DNA of 64,000 bases. It comes from Weissella tructae. GTDB lineage: Bacteria; Bacillota; Bacilli; Lactobacillales; Lactobacillaceae. The notes under the pieces were generated by a model that was not told where the DNA came from, made no database searches, and saw only the letters and a list, made by a program, of their open reading frames with translations. The stretch spans positions 558,001 to 622,000 of the forward strand of contig NZ_CP007588.1 in assembly GCF_000732905.1 (NCBI RefSeq), given 5' to 3'. Of this stretch, positions 54,234-62,833 are shown in pieces (within the stretch, counting starts at the first letter, position 1; the number at the start of each line of letters is the position of its first letter). The position numbers were made by a program, and so were the translations under genes.

Positions 54234-54737
54234 TTGAAAAAATCAGTTAAAGTCGCTTTACTTATGAGCACTGTGTTACTTATCATAATTTGTAGTATTG
54301 CTGGGGCATTCTTATTCGATAATGTTAAACGATCCAATTCTCAAGAAAACAATTCAGGTATCCAATCAACAAATATAACACTTCATGCGGATGATACTAG
54401 TAGTACAGGCGCACACAACACAGCGTCAACAAATGATTTGTCGGTGGAATCATCTACCTCTAAACAAAATATTTCTAACAATGGGGCTACAAACAAAATG
54501 GCCGATGTTAATTTTGATAGAACAAATCAGACAGAAGCAGCACGTCTAGCTAAAGCATATTATCAACGTATTGGTCAAGATGGCGATACGCTAGTCTACA
54601 ATGGCTATCTTATAGATGATGGTCCTAATTATGAAGTTAGAGTGTCTGATGTGGAAATACAAAAATCAGGCGGCTCTGGGACTGTTGATTTGTTACAAGT
54701 AGACAAAAACAACAATGTTATCCATGTAAATAATTAG
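54234..54737 (+). CDS. Membrane-anchored hypothetical protein
   Basis: A 167-residue protein with an N-terminal signal anchor (about 7-28), a Ser/Thr/Asn-rich linker (about 33-90) and a small C-terminal domain (about 97-167, starting TNQTEAARLAKAYYQRIGQD). The linker looks like a cell-wall spacer; no Cys lipobox or LPXTG signal is visible, so it stays attached through its N-terminal helix. The start is TTG after CAGGGGG. I do not recognise the domain. A palindromic terminator follows. Confidence 0.75.
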   Translation: MKKSVKVALLMSTVLLIIICSIAGAFLFDNVKRSNSQENNSGIQSTNITLHADDTSSTGAHNTASTNDLSVESSTSKQNISNNGATNKMADVNFDRTNQTEAARLAKAYYQRIGQDGDTLVYNGYLIDDGPNYEVRVSDVEIQKSGGSGTVDLLQVDKNNNVIHVNN

Positions 54738-54771
54738 AAAAAGACACTAGTACTAAGTACTAGTGTCTTTT
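54737..54771. terminator. Bidirectional terminator between convergent genes
   Basis: AAAAGACACTAGTAC pairs perfectly with GTACTAGTGTCTTTT around TAA. It can serve the anchored protein (+) and the phosphoesterase (-). Confidence 0.9.
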
Positions 54772-54785
54772 ATATTATCGAGCGT

Positions 54786-55631
54786 CTAAGTTTTGCTTGC
54801 TAGAATACGTTTAAAATCATCATTATAAGTACCCGCTGCATTAATCTCGCTGAGTAATTTTTTATCTTGCGTCGGACTAATCCCGTGAACTAATAATCTA
54901 TTATATAAATCTAGATACGGAACATGTTCACTTTCTGCTTTAGTATATTCATCCATTAGATTATATGCTACTTTTCTGAATGTAATATTTTGAATTCCTA
55001 TATCGTCGATTTCTAAGATAGTGTATTGCGCGCGTCGATCTTGATTAAGCGTAGGATGCTTAAAAAATGGTTCTCCTACTGAACCAGGATTAAGAACGAC
55101 TTGATCATTATGTGTATATCGTAATAATTGATGGTGAGTGTGCGCATAGATTGCGACATCAATTTCATCGTTTTCAAATAAGTATTCAAAGTTTTCACTG
55201 GCAGCGAAAGGTAATAAATTCGGACCGCCATTACTATCAATCTCATTGTGTGTTAACGTCAAATTGATGTTATTGACCGTTTTATTTAAATGGATAGGAG
55301 CCTGTCGGATTTTTTCTATATATTTAGCGTTTAATTTTTGAGACAAATAATAGGCGAGATGTCCCATATAAACATCTGAGGGGTCGTTCACATCGTAATT
55401 GTTTGGATTATCAAGTATTTTTAGAAACACATCATCCCAATTACCTCGTAAGAACACTGTTGTATTAATTTCATCCAACATTTCAAATAAGACATTTCCT
55501 GCTGGTCCTGGTAACAATAAATCACCTAAAAACCATGTCTCTGATATATTTTCTAATTTAATATCATTAACCACACTTTTCAAGGCAGTATAATTGCCAT
55601 GTATGTCTGAAATCAACGCAATTTTCGTCAT
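54786..55631 (-). CDS. Metallophosphoesterase
   Basis: A 281-residue calcineurin-like phosphoesterase. The metal-binding motifs are DIHGN (Asp9, His11), GDLLLPGP and RGNWDD, with a later YAHTHHQ and NPGSVGEP. These cover all five blocks of the superfamily. The substrate (nucleotide, phosphodiester or protein) is unknown. AGGAGG precedes the ATG. A cre-like sequence lies about 70 bases upstream. Confidence 0.88.
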   Translation of the reverse strand: MTKIALISDIHGNYTALKSVVNDIKLENISETWFLGDLLLPGPAGNVLFEMLDEINTTVFLRGNWDDVFLKILDNPNNYDVNDPSDVYMGHLAYYLSQKLNAKYIEKIRQAPIHLNKTVNNINLTLTHNEIDSNGGPNLLPFAASENFEYLFENDEIDVAIYAHTHHQLLRYTHNDQVVLNPGSVGEPFFKHPTLNQDRRAQYTILEIDDIGIQNITFRKVAYNLMDEYTKAESEHVPYLDLYNRLLVHGISPTQDKKLLSEINAAGTYNDDFKRILASKT

Positions 55632-55700
55632 ATTATTTGCCTCCTATGAATTCTCATTAAGTAGCATGTTCTATCCCATAATATAACTTCTTAGTTCGAC

Positions 55701-55714
55701 TGTAAACGATTACA
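55701..55714. promoter_or_regulatory. cre-like site between the phosphoesterase and the Y-family polymerase
   Basis: TGTAAACGATTACA matches the 14-base cre core TGNAANCGNWWNCA, though the flanking bases are C rather than A/T. It could act on the phosphoesterase (-) or the polymerase gene (+). Confidence 0.45.
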
Positions 55715-55868
55715 CTGATGGTGCAATTTCATTAAACATGTACGCGTATCTGTTGAGCGTATTAATCGTTATGATACCTAGCTGAACACTCCCGAATAAG
55801 GCGTTTTTCTTTACAGGCGTCATTCGTTAAGTTAAACTTAATTATAAACAAACTAAGGAGGCCTAACC

Positions 55869-57185
55869 ATGAACCCAACAGAAAAAGAAATACGCCGAAA
55901 AATCATGGTTATTGATTCTAAAAGTTTTTATGCAAGTTGTGAATGTCTGGCATTAGGTCTTAATCCGTTGAAAGCAATGCTCGTTGTCATGAGTACTGCA
56001 GATAATGCAGGTAGTGGGCTAGTTTTAGCATCATCACCTATGGCGAAAAGACTACTGGGTATCTCAAATGTCACACGAAAACGTGATGTCCCTAATGATA
56101 CGCGGCTTATTATTGTTCAACCGCGTATGAACTATTACATTCAAATGAACAAGAAAATAAATGATGTGTTTCGTGAGTTTGTGGCAGACGAAGACTTGAA
56201 TATGTATTCCATTGACGAAACTATCTTAGATTTCACGAGTTCCTGGAAATATCTAACATCCAAGTATGGGGCTGATATCACTATGAGTAAACTAGCACGT
56301 ATTATTCAATTAGAGGTTCGTCATAGATTAGGTTTTTACCTAACAGTTGGGATTGGCGATAATCCTGCAATGGCTAAAATGGCACTAGATATAACAGCTA
56401 AACACAACCATAGTTTGATAGGCGAATGGCACTTTGAAGAACTACCTGACGTACTTTGGCCAATCACAAAATTTGAAGATGTTTGGAGTATTGGTCAGAA
56501 GACCGCTGAAAAGTTAAACGCTATGAATATTCATAGTATGTACGATTTGGCACACACTAGTCCATATGTACTCAAGGAAAAGTTTGGCGTTAGGGGAGAA
56601 GAACTATTTGCTTTGGCATGGGGTGTGGATCGCAGCATTGTATCGCATAAGTACAGTCCAAAAGATAGTAGTATTTCTAATAGCCAGGTATTGCCTCATG
56701 ATTACAATAAAATACCTGAGATTAAGAATGTCATTCGTGAAATTGGCGAACAAGTTGCTGCACGTTTACGCGCCAAACATAAGATAACAAGTGTAGTTGC
56801 TTTGGGTATTGGTTCTTCCATGACCGAAAGTAAACCCGGGTTTCATCTGCAAATGAAGATTGATGGTACCAATCAGTCTAGCAAAATTGTTAATGCTTTG
56901 TGGACGTTATTTGATAGACATTATGAGGGACAAATAATTCGTCATATAAGTGTCTCGGTTAGTAAATTAACAGACGATATAGGGTCTCAATTAGACTTAT
57001 TTATCCCCGTAGAACATGATATTAAGCAACAGAATTTAGATGAAGTTGTTGATTCATTACGGCACAAATACGGAACAACCGCCATTGTCAAATCAAGTTC
57101 AAAGATTGATGGTGGTACCATGATTGACCGAGCTGGATTAGTCGCTGGTCATCGAGGAGGACAGGCTTATGGCACAAATACTTGA
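55869..57185 (+). CDS. Y-family DNA polymerase, UmuC/ImpB type
   Basis: A 438-residue translesion polymerase. The catalytic acidic residues are in MVIDSKSFYASCE (Asp16) and MYSIDETILDFT (Asp and Glu of SIDE). Then come the little-finger region (about 260-380) and a C-terminal tail with QLDLF, a likely beta-clamp-binding motif. The form matches UvrX/YqjW-like enzymes often found on plasmids and prophages. AAGGAGG precedes the ATG. A YolD-like gene overlaps its 3' end by 17 bases. I saw no LexA-type SOS box upstream. Confidence 0.92.
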   Translation: MNPTEKEIRRKIMVIDSKSFYASCECLALGLNPLKAMLVVMSTADNAGSGLVLASSPMAKRLLGISNVTRKRDVPNDTRLIIVQPRMNYYIQMNKKINDVFREFVADEDLNMYSIDETILDFTSSWKYLTSKYGADITMSKLARIIQLEVRHRLGFYLTVGIGDNPAMAKMALDITAKHNHSLIGEWHFEELPDVLWPITKFEDVWSIGQKTAEKLNAMNIHSMYDLAHTSPYVLKEKFGVRGEELFALAWGVDRSIVSHKYSPKDSSISNSQVLPHDYNKIPEIKNVIREIGEQVAARLRAKHKITSVVALGIGSSMTESKPGFHLQMKIDGTNQSSKIVNALWTLFDRHYEGQIIRHISVSVSKLTDDIGSQLDLFIPVEHDIKQQNLDEVVDSLRHKYGTTAIVKSSSKIDGGTMIDRAGLVAGHRGGQAYGTNT

Positions 57186-57555
57186 AGAAGATATTTACAC
57201 AGTAGCAAAACGCTTCTTCGAACAAGATTATCATGATCGTGGTATGCTGAAATGGCAAGGTTATCATCTATCAGACCACACAGAAGATGTGGCCAAGTAC
57301 ACTGCAAACGACGCTCAAATTTCGGCCCAAAAGCTCAAAGACAAACAATCACTTGAAATAATCGGCTCTCTTCTAAAAACGGCTTACGAATCAAACTTAG
57401 AGTTAACTATCCAATTAGCAACACAAGATGACACTGGCGTTACGAGTGAACTCGTAACTGGTAAGTTATTAGGATATACAGACCTAAATACTGTCTTAGT
57501 TAATAATCTAGAAATACAAATTGATCAAATTAACTTTGTTAAGGTTGGAACTTAA
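57169..57555 (+). CDS. YolD-like family protein
   Basis: A 128-residue protein of the YolD-like family, which regularly accompanies Y-family polymerases in Firmicutes and may be functionally analogous to UmuD. The first half (about 15-45, DYHDRGMLKWQGYHLSDHTED) is the family signature. GAGGAGG precedes the ATG inside the end of the polymerase gene, so the two are translationally linked. Confidence 0.85.
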   Translation: MAQILEEDIYTVAKRFFEQDYHDRGMLKWQGYHLSDHTEDVAKYTANDAQISAQKLKDKQSLEIIGSLLKTAYESNLELTIQLATQDDTGVTSELVTGKLLGYTDLNTVLVNNLEIQIDQINFVKVGT

Positions 57556-57671
57556 GTAACTGTGCTTAGTTCGTAAATTAGCTATATAAACAACGAAGGA
57601 TTGTTGATTATCGAGTCTTTCGTTTAAAAGGGGCAGTACACATAATAAAGAGATACATCAAGATATATAAT

Positions 57672-57680
57672 TGGTACAAT
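57672..57680 (+). promoter_or_regulatory. Extended -10 promoter of the Fic gene
   Basis: A TGG-TACAAT element lies in TTGGTACAATG near 57671-57681, about 40 bases before the start codon. Confidence 0.45.
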
Positions 57681-57716
57681 GTAGCGACAATAAATAAGGT
57701 ATAGGGAGAGAAACTC

Positions 57717-58541
57717 ATGAACAAGTATAATTTTGATACTCCCTCTGAGGAGATGTTATTTAAGAATGCAATACCTCAGATTCTGCACAATGGCGCGCAA
57801 TTTGAAAATCTCTCTCTAACAATTTTACAAACAGAACAAATTGTAAACAATGATGTACTTACAAGTGTGAAGGGATCAGATGTTGAAACAATGCGTAATA
57901 TGCTTCGAGGGGCTCAATATATTCTAGCTAATTATGCGAATTTTGACTTTGATAACTTGAAGAAATTGCATAGTATTGTTGGACAAAATGAAGTATTGTG
58001 TGCAGGGGAATTACGTATTGGTTTAGGTGGTGTGAATACTAAGCGTGGATTGTTCACGCCTGACACCGTGGATGAACTACAAGATCGCTCACGATTTGAA
58101 TCCCTGGTTAATCGTCAAGATTTACCAGCCCAAACACGAGCATCAGAATTATTTAGTTACCTTTCACGTGCTCAACTATTTGACGATACTAATAAGCGCA
58201 CAGCGCTACTTGCAGCAAATGTCCCTCTACTTAAAGAAGGTTCAGGGGTGTTTTATATTCCCGAACCTGCTATGGAGAATACATTGAATTTAATGAGTGA
58301 TTTCTATCATTCAAACGATAATCGTTTACTTGTTGCAGTACTAGATGACGTTGCTGTGTCAGATTACGATGGTAAGACATTTTATGCTCCAGAACATCAA
58401 TTTTATGGCTATGGTGAAGAATACCGTAAGCATATTAATACCTTCAAAGGATTCGGTCCTAAAGGATTGCTAGGAAAAGAAACGGTTCAATTTTTGATGA
58501 AGCCTATTCACAACATGTATGAAGAACATGGTCTAAAATAA
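57717..58541 (+). CDS. Fic/Doc family protein with altered active-site motif
   Basis: A 274-residue Fic-fold protein. The N-terminal helix has LQTEQIVNND, similar to the region before Fic cores. The Fic loop is AQLFDDTNKRTALL, close to the Doc form HxFxDxNKR, but the catalytic His is replaced by Gln153. Phe155, Asp157, Asn159, Lys160 and Arg161 are kept. Fic proteins transfer AMP, phosphate or other groups to proteins; Doc phosphorylates EF-Tu. Without His, normal catalysis is doubtful. GGGAGAG precedes the ATG, and no antitoxin gene is adjacent. Confidence 0.82.
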   Translation: MNKYNFDTPSEEMLFKNAIPQILHNGAQFENLSLTILQTEQIVNNDVLTSVKGSDVETMRNMLRGAQYILANYANFDFDNLKKLHSIVGQNEVLCAGELRIGLGGVNTKRGLFTPDTVDELQDRSRFESLVNRQDLPAQTRASELFSYLSRAQLFDDTNKRTALLAANVPLLKEGSGVFYIPEPAMENTLNLMSDFYHSNDNRLLVAVLDDVAVSDYDGKTFYAPEHQFYGYGEEYRKHINTFKGFGPKGLLGKETVQFLMKPIHNMYEEHGLK

Positions 58542-58597
58542 TAATCAACTTAAAACAGAGTCCATCAATGTTTTTCTCATTAAAATGCCATTTAACA

Positions 58598-58627
58598 TTG
58601 TTTCTCATACAGTGAATAGCTTATACT
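58598..58627 (+). promoter_or_regulatory. Promoter of the C69 dipeptidase gene
   Basis: TTGTTT (58598-58603), an 18-base spacer and TATACT (58622-58627). It overlaps an in-frame upstream ATG (58585), supporting the start at 58657. Confidence 0.6.
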
Positions 58628-58656
58628 GGGAGAACCTAACTCAGGGGGGAAAACAA

Positions 58657-60087
58657 ATGAACGTAGATGATTATAAACAACATAAAAAAACCTGTACCAC
58701 TTTGCTCGTAGGGAAAGAAATAAGTGTAGACGGATCAACATTAATTGCTCGCAATGAGGACGGGGGAGAACAACCAAACCCACAAAAATTCGTAGTCATT
58801 CCTGAATATACCAGTAAAACAGAATATGTATCCAAGTTAAACAATGTACGTATACCATTATCAGGAAAAGCATTGCGTCATACTGCTACGCCCGATGCGG
58901 ATGATTCTTTTGGTATATGGGAAGCAGCAGGGATTAATTCAGAAAATGTTGCGATGACAGCTACAGAAACAAGTACCACAAATGAAAAAATCTTAATGTT
59001 AGACCCTCTGGTACCTGATGGTATTGGTGAAACAGATATTACGGCGATTGTCTTACCCTACATCAACACAGCACGAGAAGGTGTTCTGCGTTTAGGGGAA
59101 TTGTTAGAAAGACACGGAACATATGAATCTAATGGACTAGCATTTTCAGATGAAAATGAAATTTGGTACATGGAAACGATTGGTGGACACCATTGGGTAG
59201 CTATGAAAATACCAAATAATGCAGTGGTGATTGCCCCAAATCAATTTAATATCGATTGGTTTAATTTTAATTCTAAAAATTCACTGTATTCAAACGATAT
59301 GATTTCCTTTATACAAGAAAATCAATTAGCATCAATTCCCAAATCAGGACTGTTAAACTTAAGACCAATTTTTGGTAGTGATACCGACAAAGATCGTGTC
59401 TATAATACACCACGTACCTGGTTTGGGCAGGCATACTTTTTAGGGCATGACGTCTTAGCTAATCGTACCGACGATTCACAGCGCATGGATTTACCTTTTT
59501 TGATATATCCGGAACAAAAGGTGAGTGTTCAAGACGTAAAATATGTATTGAGCTCTTATTACCAAGATACCAAGTATAATCCATATTTACATCCTCATGA
59601 TTTACCAAAATATCGTCCAATTGGTATTAATAGAAATCAAGAGACGCACATTCTTCAAATTAGGAATAATGTCCCTAAAATGATAGCCGGAGTACATTGG
59701 CTAGCCTACGGTCCAAATACATTTAATGCATTAACGCCATTTTATGCCAATGTAGACATAACACCAGAGAGTTTTTCAAATACCACAGAACAGTATGATT
59801 CGACAAATAGTTACTGGTTAAATAGAACCGTTGCAATTATTGGTGATCAAAATTTTGATTTGTATAAAGATATGGTTCAAGACTTTGAAAATAATATCTT
59901 TCAAAAGAACCTAGCACTTCAACAAGATACGGATAAAGCGGTTATTTCAGGTATAGACCCAATTAACTTGTCTCATAAAAACGAAGAAATGGCCCACAAT
60001 TACATGAATGCGACGAATCAATTGTTAGGGAAAATGATAAACCTAGGAACTGCCAACATGACGCTTCGTTTTCCGTTAGACGATTAA
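58657..60087 (+). CDS. pepD: C69 family dipeptidase (PepD type)
   Basis: A 476-residue Ntn-fold peptidase that cleaves dipeptides in the cytoplasm. The nucleophile is probably Cys13 (KKTCTTLLVGKE), followed by STLIARNEDGG, the standard PepDA start. GIWEAAGINSENVAMTATET and SDENEIWYMETIGGHHW (17 residues) are further landmarks. In this family a short propeptide may be removed to expose the Cys. ATG 58657 is set by AGGGGGG. It is a single gene with its own promoter. Confidence 0.9.
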   Translation: MNVDDYKQHKKTCTTLLVGKEISVDGSTLIARNEDGGEQPNPQKFVVIPEYTSKTEYVSKLNNVRIPLSGKALRHTATPDADDSFGIWEAAGINSENVAMTATETSTTNEKILMLDPLVPDGIGETDITAIVLPYINTAREGVLRLGELLERHGTYESNGLAFSDENEIWYMETIGGHHWVAMKIPNNAVVIAPNQFNIDWFNFNSKNSLYSNDMISFIQENQLASIPKSGLLNLRPIFGSDTDKDRVYNTPRTWFGQAYFLGHDVLANRTDDSQRMDLPFLIYPEQKVSVQDVKYVLSSYYQDTKYNPYLHPHDLPKYRPIGINRNQETHILQIRNNVPKMIAGVHWLAYGPNTFNALTPFYANVDITPESFSNTTEQYDSTNSYWLNRTVAIIGDQNFDLYKDMVQDFENNIFQKNLALQQDTDKAVISGIDPINLSHKNEEMAHNYMNATNQLLGKMINLGTANMTLRFPLDD

Positions 60088-60214
60088 TAATCTCAGCAAC
60101 CTTAGGTCATTCAATAGTTTATTCTACATAAGTGATAATCTCTAAACAGCAATCTGCCCGAAACTGTAATATTAAAAGCATAGAAGTGATAGAGAACGAC
60201 GTTACTAATTCGTG

Positions 60215-60702
60215 ACATGTTTGTAATCTATCGTTTCTGTGCTTTTTCTTAGTTATGGGACAAAAAGAAAAAGCCGTTATACGGTGATATTACCAATCAA
60301 AAAACAGACTTCAGCGGGTATGATTCATGCTATTGAGTTATTTTTATCTGAATATCAAAATTATGTACAATCGCTTACGTTTGATAATGGTTCAGAGTTT
60401 ATTTCGTGGCAATTTTTAGAGTGTATTCAAGTGAAATACGGTAAAAAACGTATTTTGCGCACCCATATTCACCACATGAACGTGGCACGAATGAACAACG
60501 TAACAAACTTATAAGAGTATATGCGGGTTATTCTGATTATGATGAAATGACATCTAATGATTGTCATGAAATCACTGAGAAACTTAATCATAAACCTATG
60601 GTACAGGCTTTAAATGGTAAAACACCATACAAGGTTTATCGTAGTGAAACGTTACGTTGGAATCGCCGATATAAGACGAAGTTGAATTATGAACGTCAAT
60701 AA
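60215..60702 (+). pseudogene. Remnant of an IS30-family transposase
   Basis: The 3' part of an IS30-like DDE transposase remains. The first frame (about 60236-60440) encodes KRKSRYTVILPIKKQTSAGM and SLTFDNGSEF, the catalytic Asp block. After a frame change near 60440-60450, another frame encodes HPYSPHERGTNEQRNKLIRV and, near the end, NGKTPYKVY and LNYERQ, with stop at 60700-60702. The N-terminal HTH part is missing and the reading frame is broken, so it is inactive. Terminal inverted repeats were not found. Confidence 0.85.
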
Positions 60703-60739
60703 CGACAAGTTAATTTAAATACGCTTAGAAAGTAATGTT

Positions 60740-60786
60740 AAAACACCCCTTAATTAGACTCTGGTAGTCTAATTAAGGGGTGTTTT
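60740..60786. repeat. 21-bp perfect hairpin, copy A
   Basis: The arms AAAACACCCCTTAATTAGAC plus T (60740-60760) and 60766-60786 are perfectly complementary around CTGGT, followed by more T. It can terminate transcription. A near copy lies at 61720-61764. Confidence 0.85.
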
Positions 60787-60958
60787 TGTCCATATATAAT
60801 TATTAGAATATTATGGGTATAATCATTAGAATATTATGACAAAATATGAATAAGTTGATTATAGTCCTTAAATATGGCCTTGAATATGTTTCTTATCTGT
60901 ATAATAAAATGAGTATGTTCAATACATAATTATTTTGAAATAGGAGCGTGAATTATTT

Positions 60959-61660
60959 ATGCAAACAGTTGGACGTTTTGTAAAATGCGGTCTTTGGATC
61001 ATTGTTAGTATGGTGTTGTTTGGAATGATCGATTCAGTTGGAAACGAATTGGTACCAATGGTTACCTCTGATTTGATGGGACTACCTAAGAATGGATTTA
61101 TTTCTATCTTAGTGATGATTGTAGCTGTATTAGGGGTTGCCTTTTTAGTTGCTAAGGTGGTTATCTTTGCCATTCGTAAGGCAAATCCTGCATTTAAGGT
61201 ATTAGAACCGTTTACTTTCACAGATGGTAAGTGGATTGTGTTAGGATATGCGCTATTCTCAATTTTGAACATTTTATTTTCAAAATTAGTGGTATCAGGA
61301 TCATCTTCAGCAAACCAACAAGCTGTTGAATCAGTGTTTAATACCGGCACATTCGGCATTGTATTTATGGCTGTTTCAGCTGTTATTGTTGCCCCAATCC
61401 TTGAAGAATTGATTTTCCGAGGATTGATTTTTAACTATTTGACACCAACGATTCGCTGGTGGGGAAGCTGCTTGCTTTCGGGAGCAGTTTTTGCTTATAT
61501 TCACGTCATGGTCGATTTTAGCTTTATCACATTTACACCATACTTTATTATCGGAACAGTATTAGGATTCATTTACTACAAGACTGGAAAGATTCAATAC
61601 GCAATTGGTGCACATATGCTAAGTAACGCAATTAGTGTTGCTACATTGTTATTACGCTAA
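60959..61660 (+). CDS. CPBP family intramembrane metalloprotease
   Basis: A 233-residue protein with about eight hydrophobic segments. The CPBP (Abi/CAAX protease-like) motifs are EELIFRG (Glu149, Glu150, Arg154) and the His in YIHVMVDF (His182). In lactic acid bacteria such proteins often give immunity to bacteriocins, but no bacteriocin gene is adjacent. TAGGAG lies before the ATG. It lies exactly between two copies of the same hairpin (60740 and 61720). Confidence 0.9.
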   Translation: MQTVGRFVKCGLWIIVSMVLFGMIDSVGNELVPMVTSDLMGLPKNGFISILVMIVAVLGVAFLVAKVVIFAIRKANPAFKVLEPFTFTDGKWIVLGYALFSILNILFSKLVVSGSSSANQQAVESVFNTGTFGIVFMAVSAVIVAPILEELIFRGLIFNYLTPTIRWWGSCLLSGAVFAYIHVMVDFSFITFTPYFIIGTVLGFIYYKTGKIQYAIGAHMLSNAISVATLLLR

Positions 61661-61719
61661 ATTTTTTGATGTACTCAATAGATAATTAATTAAAGAACGC
61701 ATATGGATTTCATAATCGA

Positions 61720-61764
61720 AAACGCCCTTAACTGGACTCTTGTAGTCTAATTAAGGGTGTTTTT
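61720..61764. repeat. Hairpin, copy B
   Basis: AAACGCCCTTAACTGGACT pairs with AGTCTAATTAAGGGTGTTT around CTTGT, with a few G-U or mismatched positions. The 3' arm is nearly the same as that of copy A. It can terminate the CPBP transcript. Confidence 0.8.
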
Positions 61765-61926
61765 GACTATAACTATAAATAATGGCACGTAGTCGGTGCA
61801 GATCCGTGCACATGAGATATGTTACTACGACAAGTTGTTTTTTATTGTGTATTGTGGCTAAACATATTAAGTTTATTGAACCAAAAGAGAAAAAGCGTGC
61901 CCCCTTTGAAAGTGAATGTTATTTTG

Positions 61927-61955
61927 TTTGTCTTTTCGTTTCAATCACGTATAAT
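61927..61955 (+). promoter_or_regulatory. Promoter of the frameshifted gene and RHH copy 3
   Basis: TTTGTC (61927-61932), a 17-base spacer and TATAAT (61950-61955). Confidence 0.55.
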
Positions 61956-62090
61956 TCCTTCTAATTTTAAATATAAATACATGTAGCAACGCTTAAATGC
62001 TGTCTATTGATCATTATGTGTGTATACAAAAAACAATCTGATAAGCAAAGACAACAAAGTTAATGTAGCAACCATAAAGGAGAAAAAGTC

Positions 62091-62605
62091 ATGAAGCTGA
62101 TTAGTTACTTAGAAACACACGGTACTGGAGTAGAGCGCTTTAAAGATGCTGAAGTTGTAACAAACGAACAACTTATGGTTGTACCATCCATTGATAATTA
62201 AATGATGGTGAAAAAATTGCTCATCATTATCAGACAAATCTAAAGGAAGTGTCTTCAACATCACATCCTGAATTTTTGAATTTAGCATATGATGAACGAC
62301 TGGTTCAAGCATATTTAAATGACTCTATTAGCGTTTTGACCGTCACTGATGTATTCCAGGAGGATATGTTAGATGAAAATGGAGTGAGAGTTGTGAACAC
62401 TAATTTCAAAAGGTCTGACATGCTGTATCTAACGGAGATTTGTTTAAAAACATATGAATTAAACAATCCTGATACACGCATACGTTTGGAGAAAAATCGT
62501 CAGTATTACATGAAGACAGGTGAACACATGCAAGGCCGTAGAATCAATATTATTAATGTACGTGATACAACTCATGAATTATATGGAGAAAAAACAAATG
62601 ACTAA
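62091..62605 (+). pseudogene. Unknown gene interrupted by a one-base frameshift
   Basis: AAAGGAG precedes ATG 62091, which opens MKLISYLETHGTGVERFKDA and stops at 62201. A second frame is open from about 62198 (LNDGEKIAHHYQTNLKEV) to 62605 and ends HELYGEKTND. Adding one base near 62198 would join them into one protein of about 171 residues. The last eight bases overlap the start of RHH copy 3, so the two genes form an operon. I do not recognise the family. It may be a decayed gene, a sequencing error or a case of -1 frameshifting. Confidence 0.65.
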
Positions 62606-62783
62606 AAAGACAGAAACCACGGAAAAATTATTGCAAGTACGCGTTGAAGACACCGTTACGGACAGGTGTGACAAATTGTTTGCAGCTAGAGGTATCACAA
62701 CACAAAATGCTATTCGCATGTTACTAGCACAAGTTGCAAACAGTGGGGAAACCCCATTTGACAACCTATTTACATCAAAATAA
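62598..62783 (+). CDS. Short RelB/DinJ-like ribbon-helix-helix protein (copy 3)
   Basis: A 61-residue protein starting MTKKTETTEKLLQVRVEDTV and ending TPFDNLFTSK. It has the same RHH core and truncated end as copies 1 and 2. Its ATG overlaps the preceding frameshifted gene by eight bases, with GGAGAAAA upstream. If the upstream gene were a toxin, this would be a reversed toxin-antitoxin order; there is no sequence evidence for that activity. A bidirectional terminator follows. Confidence 0.75.
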   Translation: MTKKTETTEKLLQVRVEDTVTDRCDKLFAARGITTQNAIRMLLAQVANSGETPFDNLFTSK

Positions 62784-62791
62784 ACATAATA

Positions 62792-62828
62792 GAAAAAGCC
62801 ATTAAAGAAAATCTTTAATGGCTTTTTT
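62792..62828. terminator. Bidirectional terminator
   Basis: AAAAAGCCATTAAAG pairs with CTTTAATGGCTTTTT around AAAAT. It lies between convergent genes and suits both. Confidence 0.9.
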
Positions 62829-62833
62829 GTTAG

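Larger units (their letters stand above)
60088..60958. other. Gap with an IS30 remnant and a long hairpin
   Basis: From 60088 to about 60210 I see nothing identifiable. An IS30-like transposase remnant follows (about 60215-60702), then a 21-bp perfect hairpin (60740-60786) and an AT-rich stretch holding the CPBP gene promoter. Confidence 0.6.
61661..62090. other. Gap after the CPBP gene
   Basis: It contains hairpin copy B (61720-61764), a promoter (TTTGTC, 17 bases, TATAAT 61950-61955) and a leader of about 130 bases in which TGTAGCAAC occurs twice (near 61983 and 62064). A 60-codon reading frame at 61782 has no ribosome binding site and is not counted as a gene. Confidence 0.5.

Noticed and set aside
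60959-61660. CPBP protein as a phage abortive infection gene
   Set aside because: The Abi name of this Pfam family is historical; the EELIFRG motif indicates an intramembrane protease, and no defence partner is adjacent.
61782-61964. 60-codon ORF after the CPBP gene
   Set aside because: No ribosome binding site, odd Cys/Arg-rich composition, and it overlaps the promoter at 61927-61955.
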